DNA of 44,687 nucleotides. Source: JAFDVJ01 sp964487505 (GTDB taxonomy: Bacteria > Acidobacteriota > Blastocatellia > Pyrinomonadales > Pyrinomonadaceae). The DNA is taken from contig CAZARD010000024.1 of assembly GCA_964487505.1 (NCBI GenBank), forward strand, positions 1 through 44,687. Direction: 5' to 3'. The notes beneath the pieces were generated by a model, which saw only the letters and a program-made list of their open reading frames with translations, ran no database searches and was not told where the DNA came from. Position 1 is the first letter of the stretch. Each line of letters starts with the position of its first letter. Of this stretch, positions 8,399 through 16,860 are shown piece after piece. A program made the position numbers and the translations under genes.

Positions 8399-9228
8399 TG
8401 AAACTAAAAGAACAGATCGAAGGGTTGCTGGAACGATCCGAGTTCGACGCGGCCGACCGTGAAGTGTTTGAAGCGTTCAAAACCGCGCTGAGACGCGGCG
8501 AGATCCGCGCCGCTGAACGTGGCGTCGACGGCGAATGGCGCACGAACGCCTGGGTCAAGCAGGGAATCCTGCTCGGCTTCAGAATGGGTGGGATGGTCGA
8601 GATGTCGACCGAATGCGAGACGTTCCGCTTCTTCGACAAGGAGACTTACCCGATCCGTCCGATGACGCTCGAGGACCGTGTCCGAATCGTTCCGGGCGGT
8701 TCGACGATCCGTGACGGATCGTACGTCGCGCCGGGCGTCGTGCTGATGCCGCCGTGTTACGTCAATCTCGGCGCTTACGTCGGCGAGGGCACGATGATCG
8801 ATTCGCACGCGCTCGTCGGCAGTTGCGCGCAGATCGGAAAGCGCGTTCATATTTCGGCGGCGGCGCAGATCGGCGGCGTGCTCGAGCCGGTCAACGCGAA
8901 TCCGGTGATCATCGAGGACGATTGCCTGATCGGAGGCAATACAGGAGTCTACGAAGGCGTCATCGTGCGCGAGAAGGTCGTTCTCGCGAGCGGCGTGATA
9001 CTGACGCGTTCGACGCCGGTTTTCGATCTCGTCAACGAAACGGTGATCAAATCGACGCCGCAACGATCGCTCGAGATCCCGGCCGGTGCCGTTGTCGTCC
9101 AAGGCTCGCGGCAGATCAAATCAGGCTTTGGCAAGGATCAGGGACTTTCACTCTACGCGCCGGTCATCGTCAAATACCGTGACGAGAAGACCGACGCCGC
9201 GACGAAGCTTGAGGACTACCTTCGCTAA
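8398..9228 (+). CDS. dapD: 2,3,4,5-tetrahydropyridine-2,6-dicarboxylate N-succinyltransferase
   Basis: DapD transfers succinyl from succinyl-CoA to tetrahydrodipicolinate, so this organism uses the succinylase branch of the DAP pathway. The 276-residue product has the N-terminal helical domain, then a left-handed beta-helix of hexapeptide repeats (about residues 95-230), including VAPGVVLMPPCYVNLGAYVG and GGVLEPVNANPVIIEDDC, which are typical of DapD. The ATG at 8398 overlaps the TAA of the lipoprotein gene by one base; an upstream in-frame start would intrude into that gene. It is followed by a terminator-like hairpin. Confidence 0.95.
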   Translation: MKLKEQIEGLLERSEFDAADREVFEAFKTALRRGEIRAAERGVDGEWRTNAWVKQGILLGFRMGGMVEMSTECETFRFFDKETYPIRPMTLEDRVRIVPGGSTIRDGSYVAPGVVLMPPCYVNLGAYVGEGTMIDSHALVGSCAQIGKRVHISAAAQIGGVLEPVNANPVIIEDDCLIGGNTGVYEGVIVREKVVLASGVILTRSTPVFDLVNETVIKSTPQRSLEIPAGAVVVQGSRQIKSGFGKDQGLSLYAPVIVKYRDEKTDAATKLEDYLR

Positions 9229-9229
9229 G

Positions 9230-9266
9230 CGCGAAGATTCCAGAATTCCAGTTCGCGGGCATTTTT
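9230..9266 (+). terminator. Putative terminator of the dapA-dapD run
   Basis: CGCGAA (9230-9235) pairs with TTCGCG (9252-9257) directly after the dapD stop, and a T-run (9262-9266) follows. The loop itself contains a small GGAATTC-type palindrome. Confidence 0.55.
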
Positions 9267-9284
9267 ACCTGGATCGAAAGAACA

Positions 9285-9335
9285 ATTCCAAGATTCCAGG
9301 TCGACCCGAGATGGAATCTTGGAATCTTGGAATCT
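9285..9335. repeat. 8-bp tandem repeats forming a long hairpin
   Basis: TGGAATCT occurs three times without a gap (9312-9335). Upstream, 9285-9298 is the exact reverse complement of 9312-9325, giving a 14-bp perfect stem with a 13-nt loop. The array ends on the stop codon of the minus-strand VOC gene. It lies between convergent genes and may terminate both; see the heptamer finding. Confidence 0.8.
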
Positions 9336-10399
9336 CAGCCGCTGACAATCGTCCAATCGTACCCGTCCGGGGCGCGGAACGAAAAGCTCTTTTCCCCAAA
9401 TTCATTCGCGATGATCGGCGTGACGTTCGTTGCCTTGCTCTTGGCGATCCTGTCGCGCATCGCCTCGATCCCATTTACCCGATAAGTGTAGAGCGAATAG
9501 CCGAGGCTTCCGGGCCGTGAACGGTCGGACTTGTCTTCGAGATTCGAATCGGGCGAGAACCAGATGATCTTCAGTCGTCCCGACCGCGCTTCGGCGGGAT
9601 TGGTCGAGCTTTGCGGATCGTCAAAGTCGGTCGCGCCGTATTTCTGATGCTTTTCGAGGCTGAAGATCGCCCGCGACGATGGATTGTTGTAGTCCGATTC
9701 GAACCCTTTTCCATCCTTGACGCGAAGCAGACCGAGAACCTTGTCGTAGAAGTCCAGATTCTCCCGATTCAGATAGACGACCATCCCGAAATGCGTGATC
9801 TGCGACGATTTGAAGAAAGAATCCGGCGCGATCTTGCCGTAGTTCTTCAGCGAATAGCCGAATCGCTGGAACATTATCTGACGGGTTTCGGGCCGGATCA
9901 GGCACATTTCGCGCACGGTCGCGTAGTTGTCGAGAAACGGCGTCGGGCGTTTGTCGAGTTTGTAGATCTCGGCACGCTGCGGCTCGACCATAAAGAGCGG
10001 CAGCTTCTGCGCGATCGCCTCCTCGGCGTGGTTCTGGATGTTGTAGATGTCGCCGGTCATCATTGCGCCCCAACGGTTGCCGATCACGTTCATCCGCGAC
10101 ATCTGAAGACCTTCATTGATCGGCTTTTCCCAGACCATGATCCGGATCAGCCCGTGATCGCTGTCCTGATGAAGCAGCCGGATCGAGCGGAGCTTCGAAC
10201 GGACGCCGTAAAGCCGGAACGCCTGTTCCGCATCTATCTCGCCGGACGGGCCGACGCGATAGCCGAATCTCTCAAAATAGGCGATCAAAGGCTTTTCATC
10301 GGTCGTGCCGATCCCGGCCTCGTACACGCCGCCGATCGAAGGTTGTTGGGCCATAACGATCACCGGAAAGAGTAGGAATATCAAGAGAATTGCGCGCAT
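9335..10399 (-). CDS. Exported VOC-fold (glyoxalase-like) protein
   Basis: The 354-residue product has a Sec signal peptide, MRAILLIFLLFPVIVMAQQ, and is probably periplasmic. Two vicinal-oxygen-chelate-like modules are visible: a divergent one around residues 30-140 (PLIAYFERFGYRV, then IRLLHQDSDHGLIRIMVW) and a clearer one from about 205 (QITHFGMVVYLNRENLDFYDKVLGL, ending FRAPDGYDWTIV). The family includes isomerases, dioxygenases and resistance proteins; no specific activity can be assigned. ATG 10399 is preferred over an upstream in-frame start because it begins the signal peptide. It follows the DUF1838 gene on the same strand after a repeat-filled 120-bp spacer. Confidence 0.75.
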   Translation of the reverse strand: MRAILLIFLLFPVIVMAQQPSIGGVYEAGIGTTDEKPLIAYFERFGYRVGPSGEIDAEQAFRLYGVRSKLRSIRLLHQDSDHGLIRIMVWEKPINEGLQMSRMNVIGNRWGAMMTGDIYNIQNHAEEAIAQKLPLFMVEPQRAEIYKLDKRPTPFLDNYATVREMCLIRPETRQIMFQRFGYSLKNYGKIAPDSFFKSSQITHFGMVVYLNRENLDFYDKVLGLLRVKDGKGFESDYNNPSSRAIFSLEKHQKYGATDFDDPQSSTNPAEARSGRLKIIWFSPDSNLEDKSDRSRPGSLGYSLYTYRVNGIEAMRDRIAKSKATNVTPIIANEFGEKSFSFRAPDGYDWTIVSG

Positions 10400-10406
10400 T
10401 TTTCCA

Positions 10407-10493
10407 ATTTCGATTTGCAATTTGCAATTTGCGATTGGAAACGATCACGGTTTGCGGGACTAATTCAAGAATCGCAAATTGCAAATCGCAAAT
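10407..10493. repeat. Inverted pair of 7-bp repeat arrays
   Basis: ATTTGCA-type heptamers run from 10407 to 10440, and CGCAAAT-type heptamers (three units) from 10473 to 10493. The second array is the reverse complement of the first, so the RNA could fold into a long stem with a loop of about 32 nt. Located in the spacer between the DUF1838 and VOC genes. Confidence 0.8.
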
Positions 10494-10495
10494 TT

Positions 10496-10514
10496 CTCGG
10501 GGCCTTGCCCCGAG
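10496..10514. terminator. Perfect short hairpin downstream of the DUF1838 gene
   Basis: CTCGGGGC pairs perfectly with GCCCCGAG around a three-base loop, 5 bp after the minus-strand stop at 10520. There is no T-run beyond it; it may protect or attenuate the transcript before the VOC gene. Confidence 0.5.
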
Positions 10515-10519
10515 CTGAA

Positions 10520-11380
10520 CTACTGTTTCTTCCTCTCCGCCATCACGCGGTTGTAGAAGGTCCACGAGGTCTCGTTCGGCTTCGCCGGGTCGACCGTCGC
10601 CGGGGCCGTCATATACGAAGGATACTTGTCGCGGACGAGCTTCTTGATGCGCTCCGGCAAAAGATCCCACGATTCCATCCGATAGCTACGGGCGTGGACG
10701 ATGATCACGCCGCCGGTGTTCGGCATTTTCATCCACGGCAGCCAAGGTCCGACGCGCGTCCAGCTGATCATAACGTTCTTCGGCGGGGTCGTCTTGTAGA
10801 GCTCGTCCTTTTCGACATAGAAATCGAACATCTCGCTGGCGGTGTAGTTCTTGTCGAAGCCGGGCAGCGGATAGAACGGGAAAACGTCCGACGTCCAAAC
10901 ATAATGATCGTTGATTTCCATCGGCGGCGCCGACTCGCCGCGCTCGGTCTTGCCATCCATTGAGACGCCGATGTACTTCCCGTCACGCACTCGGAAACGA
11001 CCGTTCACCGGATCGTTCTGAATATGAAAGACCTCGCATTTTTCTTTCGTCCAAGGGTTGGTCCACTCGTCGATGATCTCGTCGGTCTTGGGATCGGTGT
11101 AGAAGACGATCTCGCGCGTTGAAAGAAAAAATCCGTCCTTCTCCGGCGTGTCGACGCGGCGGCGGATGTTGTAGCCGTCGACGCCGAACAGCTTTTGCGG
11201 ACGCTCGCCGGGAATGAAGGCGTATGCCGAGCCCTTGATGTAGAACACCATGTCCTTCCCGTCGGGACGTGCGAAGTTGGCCTCGACATTCAGTTGCTGG
11301 ACGGTGCGTTTCGGTTTCTTCTGCGCCGACACGACGCCGGCCAGGGCAACGATCATCAACAAAAGTGCGATTATTCTCAT
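10520..11380 (-). CDS. DUF1838-family exported protein
   Basis: The 286-residue product starts MRIIALLLMIVALAGVVSAQ, a Sec signal peptide. The mature protein matches DUF1838: KDMVFYIKGSAYAFIPGE, REIVFYTDPKTDEIIDEW, then NPWTKEKCEVFHIQNDPVN and ISWTRVGPWLPWMKM. The function of DUF1838 is unknown. AAGGAG stands 8 bp before the ATG at 11380. A more distant relative occurs at 28419-29186, so the window holds two members. The upstream ATG giving a longer frame has no ribosome site. Confidence 0.85.
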   Translation of the reverse strand: MRIIALLLMIVALAGVVSAQKKPKRTVQQLNVEANFARPDGKDMVFYIKGSAYAFIPGERPQKLFGVDGYNIRRRVDTPEKDGFFLSTREIVFYTDPKTDEIIDEWTNPWTKEKCEVFHIQNDPVNGRFRVRDGKYIGVSMDGKTERGESAPPMEINDHYVWTSDVFPFYPLPGFDKNYTASEMFDFYVEKDELYKTTPPKNVMISWTRVGPWLPWMKMPNTGGVIIVHARSYRMESWDLLPERIKKLVRDKYPSYMTAPATVDPAKPNETSWTFYNRVMAERKKQ

Positions 11381-11527
11381 AGTCTCTCCTTCTTCAACCA
11401 AGATAACGTTTCAGGCAATTTCTAGAATGCGCCCCCATTCCGCCTTCTTCGGCTCGCGAACCGCTTTCCGGAGTTGTTCTTAGGACGGGCTGTCAGCGGA
11501 CGGCGCGTCATACGGATCCGCCGGAAC

Positions 11528-12427
11528 TCAATGCCGATCGCGAAGGTTGCGAACCGTGTCGGCGATATCGCCGAATTGATCGACGATATTGGCTCCGGCC
11601 GCGCTGAGCCGTTCGACCTTTCCGGCCCACGTCCCGCGGCCGCCCTCGATGATAGCTCCGGCGTGTGAGTAACGCGTCCCGGACTGGGCCGCGCGTCCGC
11701 CGATATAGGCGACGACCGGTTTCGTGACTCGTCCGGCTTCGATCAGTTCCGCGACCTGCTCTTCCTGCGAACCGCCGATCTCGCCGATCATCACGATCAT
11801 CTCCGTTTCCGGATCGTCCTCGAACATCAAAGCGATCTCCGGAAAGGTCAAACCGATGACCGCGTCGCCGCCGACGTGACAGATCGTCGAGATGCCGATC
11901 CCGGTCTGGCAGATGTAATATCCGGTCGATGCCGACAGACCGCCGCTGCGCGACATAATGCCGACAGGGCCTTTGTGGAACCATTCCCGGGCCGTTTCGG
12001 CACGACCACCCATCATTCCGAGGACCGCCTTTTCCGGCGACATCACGCCGACAGTGTTCGGTCCGACGAACTTCGCGCCGCGCTCGTCGGCGACCTCGCA
12101 TATCTCGAGCACATCGTAGAGCGGGACGCGGTCGGCGATAAGCGCAATCAGCGGAACGCCGGCTTCGATCGCTTCGATGGCGGCGGATCTGACCCGGGGC
12201 GCGGGAACGAAGATGACCGAGATGTCGATCGGACCAAGCTCCGCGATCGATTCCGCGACCGAATCGAAGACCGGGAGCCCGTGGACCTCTTGTCCGCCGC
12301 GGCCCGGCGTGCAGCCGCCGACGATCCGTGTACCGTAGTCGAGCATCAGCTTCGCGCGCGCCGAGCCTTCGCGGCCGGTGATGCCCTGCACGATGACCTT
12401 CTTGTGCTGATCGATCAGGATCGACAT
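11528..12427 (-). CDS. SucD-like acyl-CoA synthetase alpha subunit
   Basis: The 299-residue product matches the alpha subunit of succinyl-CoA/malate-CoA/citryl-CoA synthetases: a CoA-binding Rossmann start (VIVQGITGREGSAR), GGCTPGRGG, FVGPNTVGVM, and SHAGAIIEGGRGTWAGK with the phospho-accepting His in SHAGA. With the beta subunit upstream (1-bp gap) it should make an acyl-CoA from a carboxylic acid, CoA and ATP. The start ATG at 12427 gives the canonical N-terminus; the longer open frame upstream is antisense-like overlap with the beta gene. Because a citryl-CoA-lyase-like gene shares the same promoter motif, a citryl- or malyl-type substrate is as likely as succinate (inference). Confidence 0.9.
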   Translation of the reverse strand: MSILIDQHKKVIVQGITGREGSARAKLMLDYGTRIVGGCTPGRGGQEVHGLPVFDSVAESIAELGPIDISVIFVPAPRVRSAAIEAIEAGVPLIALIADRVPLYDVLEICEVADERGAKFVGPNTVGVMSPEKAVLGMMGGRAETAREWFHKGPVGIMSRSGGLSASTGYYICQTGIGISTICHVGGDAVIGLTFPEIALMFEDDPETEMIVMIGEIGGSQEEQVAELIEAGRVTKPVVAYIGGRAAQSGTRYSHAGAIIEGGRGTWAGKVERLSAAGANIVDQFGDIADTVRNLRDRH

Positions 12428-12428
12428 C

Positions 12429-13940
12429 TCAGCCGCGCGCCTCCAATCCGTCGATCGGGAACTCGATCCGGACGGCATTCGATCCGCGGTCGAGCGCCGC
12501 GAATTCGCAGGCCAGGCATTCCGAGCATTTGCCGCGCTCGGCTTCGGCGGGTTCGATCGCGAGCACCGGCCGGCCGGCTTCGAGCCTGAGGATCTTCTGC
12601 GGACACGATTCGACGATCGCCACGGCGAGCGGCGCGTCGATTCGCGAATAGTCGAACGCAATCGATCCGGTCCGTGTTTTGAAATCGTAAGATCCTTGAA
12701 AATCCGTCGCCGGCGCGCCATCGTTCGTTATCCGTTTCGGCGTCTCCGACGCGATCAGCTCGCGCAGGCGCGCGGCGCAGGAATCTGCCGAGTCGCGCTT
12801 CCGGTAGGCCTCGATCGGCGCCGGAAGGCGCTCTGCGTAGCGTTCGACCAGTTCCTTTGCGATGTCCTCGCCGTTGCCGCCGAGACGCAGGACGGCGGGG
12901 ATCGACGGGCGAGTTTCAAGGAACGCCTTGATGACGGCGCGCGCGAGGCCGAACTGCTCCTGGCTGGCAACGCCCGAACCCGAAAGGAAATAACCCCTGA
13001 TCCCCGGGATGGAAAGTATGATCCGCGCCGCGCGGTAGACCTTTGAGGCCGGCGGATTTCCGCTTGTGTCGACATAGCAGGCAGGCGCGAGGCCGTTCCG
13101 CTGCGCCGCGTCGAGCGAAGCCATCGACCCGCCGCCGCCGGCGCCGTGAAATCCGATACGGATCCCGGAACCCGAATCGGCGGCGATCTCGACGAAATAG
13201 AATGTGCCGCGAAAATCGTCCCGTTCGATTCTCCACGCGATCCGTTCGAGAACGGTCGGCGAGTGACCGAGCTCGCGCGCCATCTCGATGCCGAGGTCCT
13301 CGTGCCGGAAAACGGCGTAGTCATCGACCGAGATGCGAGCGTCGAGCGCCACGAGCCGGCCGTCGTTGAGAAGCGCGAGCGGATTTATCTCCGCGGTCCG
13401 CGCCTCGCACGAGCGCGCCGAACGATAGAGTCCGAGCAATGCCGACGCAAGATCGTCCGCAAGGTCGCTGGCCGCCTCGGCTATGAACCCGCGAACCTCG
13501 TCGATCGTTGGTTCGTGCCGGATCGAGCAGATCAGTTTCTGCATCGAATCGGCGCGCTCCTCGATCCCGCTTCCGCCGTCGGCCGAAAACAGCAGCGTCG
13601 GGCGTTTGAGGACGGTGTCGACGATGAACCCGCAGTAAAACTCACGTTCGATTTTGGCCTTTTCGTCGATCAGCAACGCTTCGCAGAGGTTCCCGGCGAT
13701 CGAAGTCCCAAGCATCGAGCCGGCCAACTTCTCGGCATCTTGCGGCGAATCGGCAAAACGGATGCCGCCGTTCGCCGCGCGCGACGTCGAATGGACCTGC
13801 GCCTTCAACACGACCGGGCCACCGATCGAACGAGCGATCTCGCGCGCTTCGTCCGCAGTGCGCGCAACCTCGCCGCGCGGGATGCTGATCCCGTGCGCGT
13901 TCAATATCGTTTTCGCCTGAAACTCGTGAAGCTGCGCCAT
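12429..13940 (-). CDS. SucC-like ATP-grasp beta subunit fused to a ferredoxin-like tail
   Basis: The 503-residue product begins MAQLHEFQAKTIL, the normal start of SucC, followed by an ATP-grasp domain with VVLKAQVH, AEINPLALL and a CoA-ligase domain with GAGGGGSMASLD and GNPPASKVYRAARIIL. Normal SucC ends near 390 residues. Here about 110 extra residues follow, with Cys446 in ESCPQKI and Cys472, Cys475, Cys478 in KCSECLACE. This C-Pro plus CxxCxxC layout resembles FixX-like or single-cluster ferredoxins, so a 4Fe-4S centre is plausible. The nucleotide loop STSRAANGGIRF differs from the usual GRGKAGG. A regulon palindrome overlaps the start codon (13939-13962). Upstream frame extension to 14063 is non-coding. 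Confidence 0.88.
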   Translation of the reverse strand: MAQLHEFQAKTILNAHGISIPRGEVARTADEAREIARSIGGPVVLKAQVHSTSRAANGGIRFADSPQDAEKLAGSMLGTSIAGNLCEALLIDEKAKIEREFYCGFIVDTVLKRPTLLFSADGGSGIEERADSMQKLICSIRHEPTIDEVRGFIAEAASDLADDLASALLGLYRSARSCEARTAEINPLALLNDGRLVALDARISVDDYAVFRHEDLGIEMARELGHSPTVLERIAWRIERDDFRGTFYFVEIAADSGSGIRIGFHGAGGGGSMASLDAAQRNGLAPACYVDTSGNPPASKVYRAARIILSIPGIRGYFLSGSGVASQEQFGLARAVIKAFLETRPSIPAVLRLGGNGEDIAKELVERYAERLPAPIEAYRKRDSADSCAARLRELIASETPKRITNDGAPATDFQGSYDFKTRTGSIAFDYSRIDAPLAVAIVESCPQKILRLEAGRPVLAIEPAEAERGKCSECLACEFAALDRGSNAVRIEFPIDGLEARG

Positions 13941-13962
13941 TTGTACTAACTTTATAACAAAT
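13939..13962 (-). promoter_or_regulatory. Regulon palindrome site A with -10 box, before sucC-like gene
   Basis: In the direction of the gene: ATTTGT, then N12 beginning TATAAA, then ACAAAT, perfect 6-bp arms. The right arm runs into the ATG (ACAAATG). A TGT before TATAAA gives an extended -10. A TTGGCG 15 bp further upstream could be the -35. The predicted transcript would have only a few leader bases. Confidence 0.75.
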
Positions 13963-13986
13963 TCCGCGAAACGCCAATTCATCTTC

Positions 13987-14107
13987 GATCTGCGATTTGC
14001 GATTGGATCTCCGCGAGTCCCGTTGCCCGCGAAGAATCGGTCACCATTGATCCCAAATCCCAAATCCCAAATCCCAAATCCCGAATCCCGAATCCCGAAT
14101 CCCGATC
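13987..14107. repeat. Heptamer repeat arrays between the aldehyde dehydrogenase and sucC-like genes
   Basis: A short array of GATCTGC/GATTTGC/GATTGGA units covers 13987-14007. A longer one covers 14052-14107: four CCCAAAT units, three CCCGAAT units and one CCCGATC, all in exact 7-bp phase (8 units, 56 bp). The last unit touches the stop codon of the minus-strand aldehyde dehydrogenase at 14106-14108. Confidence 0.9.
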
Positions 14108-15587
14108 ACGTTCCGAGCCTCGGCACGTTCGGGCGCTTTCTCGCGATGCAGACCGTCTTGATGTTCGAGTAGAAATCGGCTCCGTATTCGCCGCCGTCCC
14201 GGCCGAAGCCTGATTGCTTAATCCCGCCGAACGGCGCGCGTATGTCCCGGAAAAGCGGCGTGTTGACCCATACGGTTCCGGTGCGCATTGCCGTTGAAAC
14301 GCGGGTCGCACGCTCGGTGTTCCCGGTCCAGACGTAACCGGCGAGACCGAAATCCGAGTCGTTCGAGATCATTATCGCTTCCTCTTCCGTCCTGAACCGC
14401 TTGAAGACGGCGACGGGCCCGAAGATCTCTTCGCGGGAGACGCAGGTTGACGATATTCCCTCGCCGAAGACGGTTGGCCGAAGGTAGAATCCGCGATCGA
14501 GGTCCGCGGGCCGGTGTCCGCCGGCGAGAAGCTCCGCCCCTTCGGCGGCGCCGCGCTCGATGAATCCGAGCACCTTGCGGTAATGGCCCTCGGAAACGAG
14601 CGGTCCGACCTCGGTCTCGGCATCGAACGGATCGCCGACGCGGATGCGGTCCGCCCTTTCGACGAACTCCGCGACGAACCGGTCGAAGATCGAATCCTGG
14701 ACGAGTATCCTCGAGCCGGCAAGACATTGCTGTCCGTTGTTCGAGAAGATCCCGAGCAGCGTGCCGTCGATCGTCCGTTCCCAATCGCAGTCGTCAAAAA
14801 CGACGCTCGCCGATTTTCCGCCGAGCTCGAACGAGAGTTTCTTGACGGTTCCGGCGGCCGATCGCATCACGATCTTGCCGGTCTCGGTTCCGCCCGTGAG
14901 CGCGATCGCATCGACGTCGCGATGCGTCACCAAAGCCTCGCCAGCGGGCTGCGGAAATCCCTGAACGACGTTCCAGACTCCCGCCGGAAGCGACGTTCCC
15001 AACACGAGTTCGGCGAGCCGCGACGACGTCATCGGCGCGGTTTCCGACGGTTTGACGACGACCGAATTGCCGTACGACAGAGCCGCGGCGATCCGCATCG
15101 TCGAGAGCGCGAGCGGCGCGTTCCAGGGCGAAAGGATGCCGATGACGCCGACCGGCTCGTGCGTGATGAGGTTGAAATGCGTGTCTTCCGACGAGACGAG
15201 GCGATCGGTCTGGTGCGTCGTCAGTTCGGCGAAAAACCTGAAATTGTCGATCGCGCGATGCACGTGTCGACCGCGCGTCTGCGAGATCGGGATGCCGGTG
15301 TCGAGCGTTTCGAGCCGCGCGAGTTCGTCCGCGTGGTTGTCGATGAGATCGGCGATCTCAAGAAGGACGCGCTTCCGGAACGCCTTCGGCGCGCGTGACC
15401 AGACGCCCGAGTCGAACGAGGTCTTGGCCGCGTTGACCGCCGCATCGGCATCGCCGGCGGTCGCCCGCGCGATCTCGCCGACGGTCTCCTCGGTCGCCGG
15501 ATCGATCGAGGCGAACGTTCCGCCGTCGGACGAACCTTTACGTTGACCGTTGATGATGAGATCGAATCTCTGAACCGAACTGTCCAT
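14106..15587 (-). CDS. NAD(P)-dependent aldehyde dehydrogenase, HpaE/semialdehyde type
   Basis: The 493-residue product is a full-length ALDH: SPWNAPLALSTMRIA, VVVKPSE for the cofactor, ALTGGTETGK, the general-base Glu in FELGGKSA, the nucleophilic Cys in NNGQQCLAGS, and EEIFGPVAVF near the end. Sequence style is closest to 5-carboxymethyl-2-hydroxymuconate semialdehyde and betaine-aldehyde dehydrogenases, which fits oxidation of a semialdehyde made during ring or acid breakdown. It is the last gene of the nine-gene minus-strand operon, starting 4 bp after the MFS gene. A heptamer array follows its stop codon directly. Confidence 0.93.
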   Translation of the reverse strand: MDSSVQRFDLIINGQRKGSSDGGTFASIDPATEETVGEIARATAGDADAAVNAAKTSFDSGVWSRAPKAFRKRVLLEIADLIDNHADELARLETLDTGIPISQTRGRHVHRAIDNFRFFAELTTHQTDRLVSSEDTHFNLITHEPVGVIGILSPWNAPLALSTMRIAAALSYGNSVVVKPSETAPMTSSRLAELVLGTSLPAGVWNVVQGFPQPAGEALVTHRDVDAIALTGGTETGKIVMRSAAGTVKKLSFELGGKSASVVFDDCDWERTIDGTLLGIFSNNGQQCLAGSRILVQDSIFDRFVAEFVERADRIRVGDPFDAETEVGPLVSEGHYRKVLGFIERGAAEGAELLAGGHRPADLDRGFYLRPTVFGEGISSTCVSREEIFGPVAVFKRFRTEEEAIMISNDSDFGLAGYVWTGNTERATRVSTAMRTGTVWVNTPLFRDIRAPFGGIKQSGFGRDGGEYGADFYSNIKTVCIARKRPNVPRLGT

Positions 15588-15591
15588 AATT

Positions 15592-16860
15592 TCAGGAATT
15601 TGAAACGTCGCGACCGATCGGCTCGATCCTCGGGATCATCGCCATCACGATCAGCGCCGACGCGATATGCATGAACGCCGCGATCCAGAAGACCGGCGCG
15701 TACGACGCGTTCGTCACCAGCCAGCCGACAAGCGGTTGGAAGAGCATCCCGCCGAAACTGCCGGCGGCGCCCGATAGCCCCCAAACGAATGCCACGTCCT
15801 TTGATCTGAAAAGGTCCGCCGGGATCGTGAACAGCGACGACGATTTGACCTGGATGCCGAACATCCCGACTGCGATCAGGAACAGCGCGGCGAGCGGCGA
15901 ATCGACGCGGCTCGCGAGCAGTATGACGGGCACGATCAGCGCTCCGATCCAGATCATGAGCTTCCGCGCGAAATCAACCGAACGGCCGCGTTTGATCAAC
16001 GATCCGCAGAACCAGCCGCCAGCGATCGCGCCGATATCGGCCGCGAGGAACGGGATCCAGCCGAAGTATCCGATCTGGGAGATCTCGAATTTCCTGACAT
16101 CGGTCAGATATTTCGGCAGCCAGAAGACGAAGAAGTAGAACGCGCCGTCGCAGACGAAGCGCCCGAGAATCAATCCCCAGACCTCTTTGTGCCGGAGAAA
16201 GGCGTGCCACGGTCGCGGCGGCTCGGCCGTTCCGATGTCTTCACGGTCACGGGCGATCAGTTCCAGCTCTTCGTCCGTGATCCGGCTGTGTTCTTCGGGT
16301 TTGGCATACACGAATTGCCACGCGACGAACCAGACGAACCCGATCGCGCCGGTCATCACGAACGCGGCCCGCCAGCCGAAATAGATCACAAGGAACGCGA
16401 CGATCGGCGGGGCGAGGATCGCGCCGAGCCCGGTTCCGGCGTTGATCAGCCCGACCGCCGTCGCGCGTTCCTTTTTCGGGAACCACTCGGCGATCGCCTT
16501 CAATCCGGCCGGATAGTTCCCGGCCTCGCCGACGCCCAGAAGAACGCGATAGACCGAAAAACTAGCGAGTCCCTGCCCGAGCGCGTGAAGCATATTGGCT
16601 ATCGACCACCAGATGATCGACAGAGAGAAGCCGCGTTTGGTTCCGATGAGATCGATGAGGCGCCCCGAAAAGATCTGCATCAGCGAGTACGCGAAGAGGA
16701 ACCAGAACGGAAGCCACGAGTAATCCTGGTTCGAAAGCCCGAATTCCTTGCTGATGATCGGTGCGATGACCGACAGCGACTGCCGGTCGATGTAATTGAT
16801 CGTCGTCGCCAGCGCGATCAGCGCGATGATGATCCAGCGCAGATTTGGGATCTTGGTCAT
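15592..16860 (-). CDS. MFS permease, anion:cation symporter (ACS) type
   Basis: The 422-residue protein has about twelve hydrophobic segments and MFS signatures: NYIDRQSLSVIAPII in helix 1, GRLIDLIGTKRGF after helix 2 and the loop GEAGNYPAGLKAIAEWFPKKER, typical of the ACS family (hexuronate, galactonate, phthalate or tartrate carriers). It should import an organic anion across the inner membrane. ATG at 16860 overlaps the UbiD stop by 4 bp (ATGA), so translation is coupled; the longer open frame upstream is the shadow of UbiD. In this context the substrate is probably the carboxylate processed by the operon. Confidence 0.9.
   Translation of the reverse strand: MTKIPNLRWIIIALIALATTINYIDRQSLSVIAPIISKEFGLSNQDYSWLPFWFLFAYSLMQIFSGRLIDLIGTKRGFSLSIIWWSIANMLHALGQGLASFSVYRVLLGVGEAGNYPAGLKAIAEWFPKKERATAVGLINAGTGLGAILAPPIVAFLVIYFGWRAAFVMTGAIGFVWFVAWQFVYAKPEEHSRITDEELELIARDREDIGTAEPPRPWHAFLRHKEVWGLILGRFVCDGAFYFFVFWLPKYLTDVRKFEISQIGYFGWIPFLAADIGAIAGGWFCGSLIKRGRSVDFARKLMIWIGALIVPVILLASRVDSPLAALFLIAVGMFGIQVKSSSLFTIPADLFRSKDVAFVWGLSGAAGSFGGMLFQPLVGWLVTNASYAPVFWIAAFMHIASALIVMAMIPRIEPIGRDVSNS

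Noticed and set aside
12429..14063. N-terminal extension of the sucC-like gene to 14063
   Set aside because: The extra codons cross the palindrome and repeat array; MAQLHEFQAK at 13940 is the canonical start.
14052..14107. CRISPR array
   Set aside because: Units are 7 bp without spacers; no cas gene is present.
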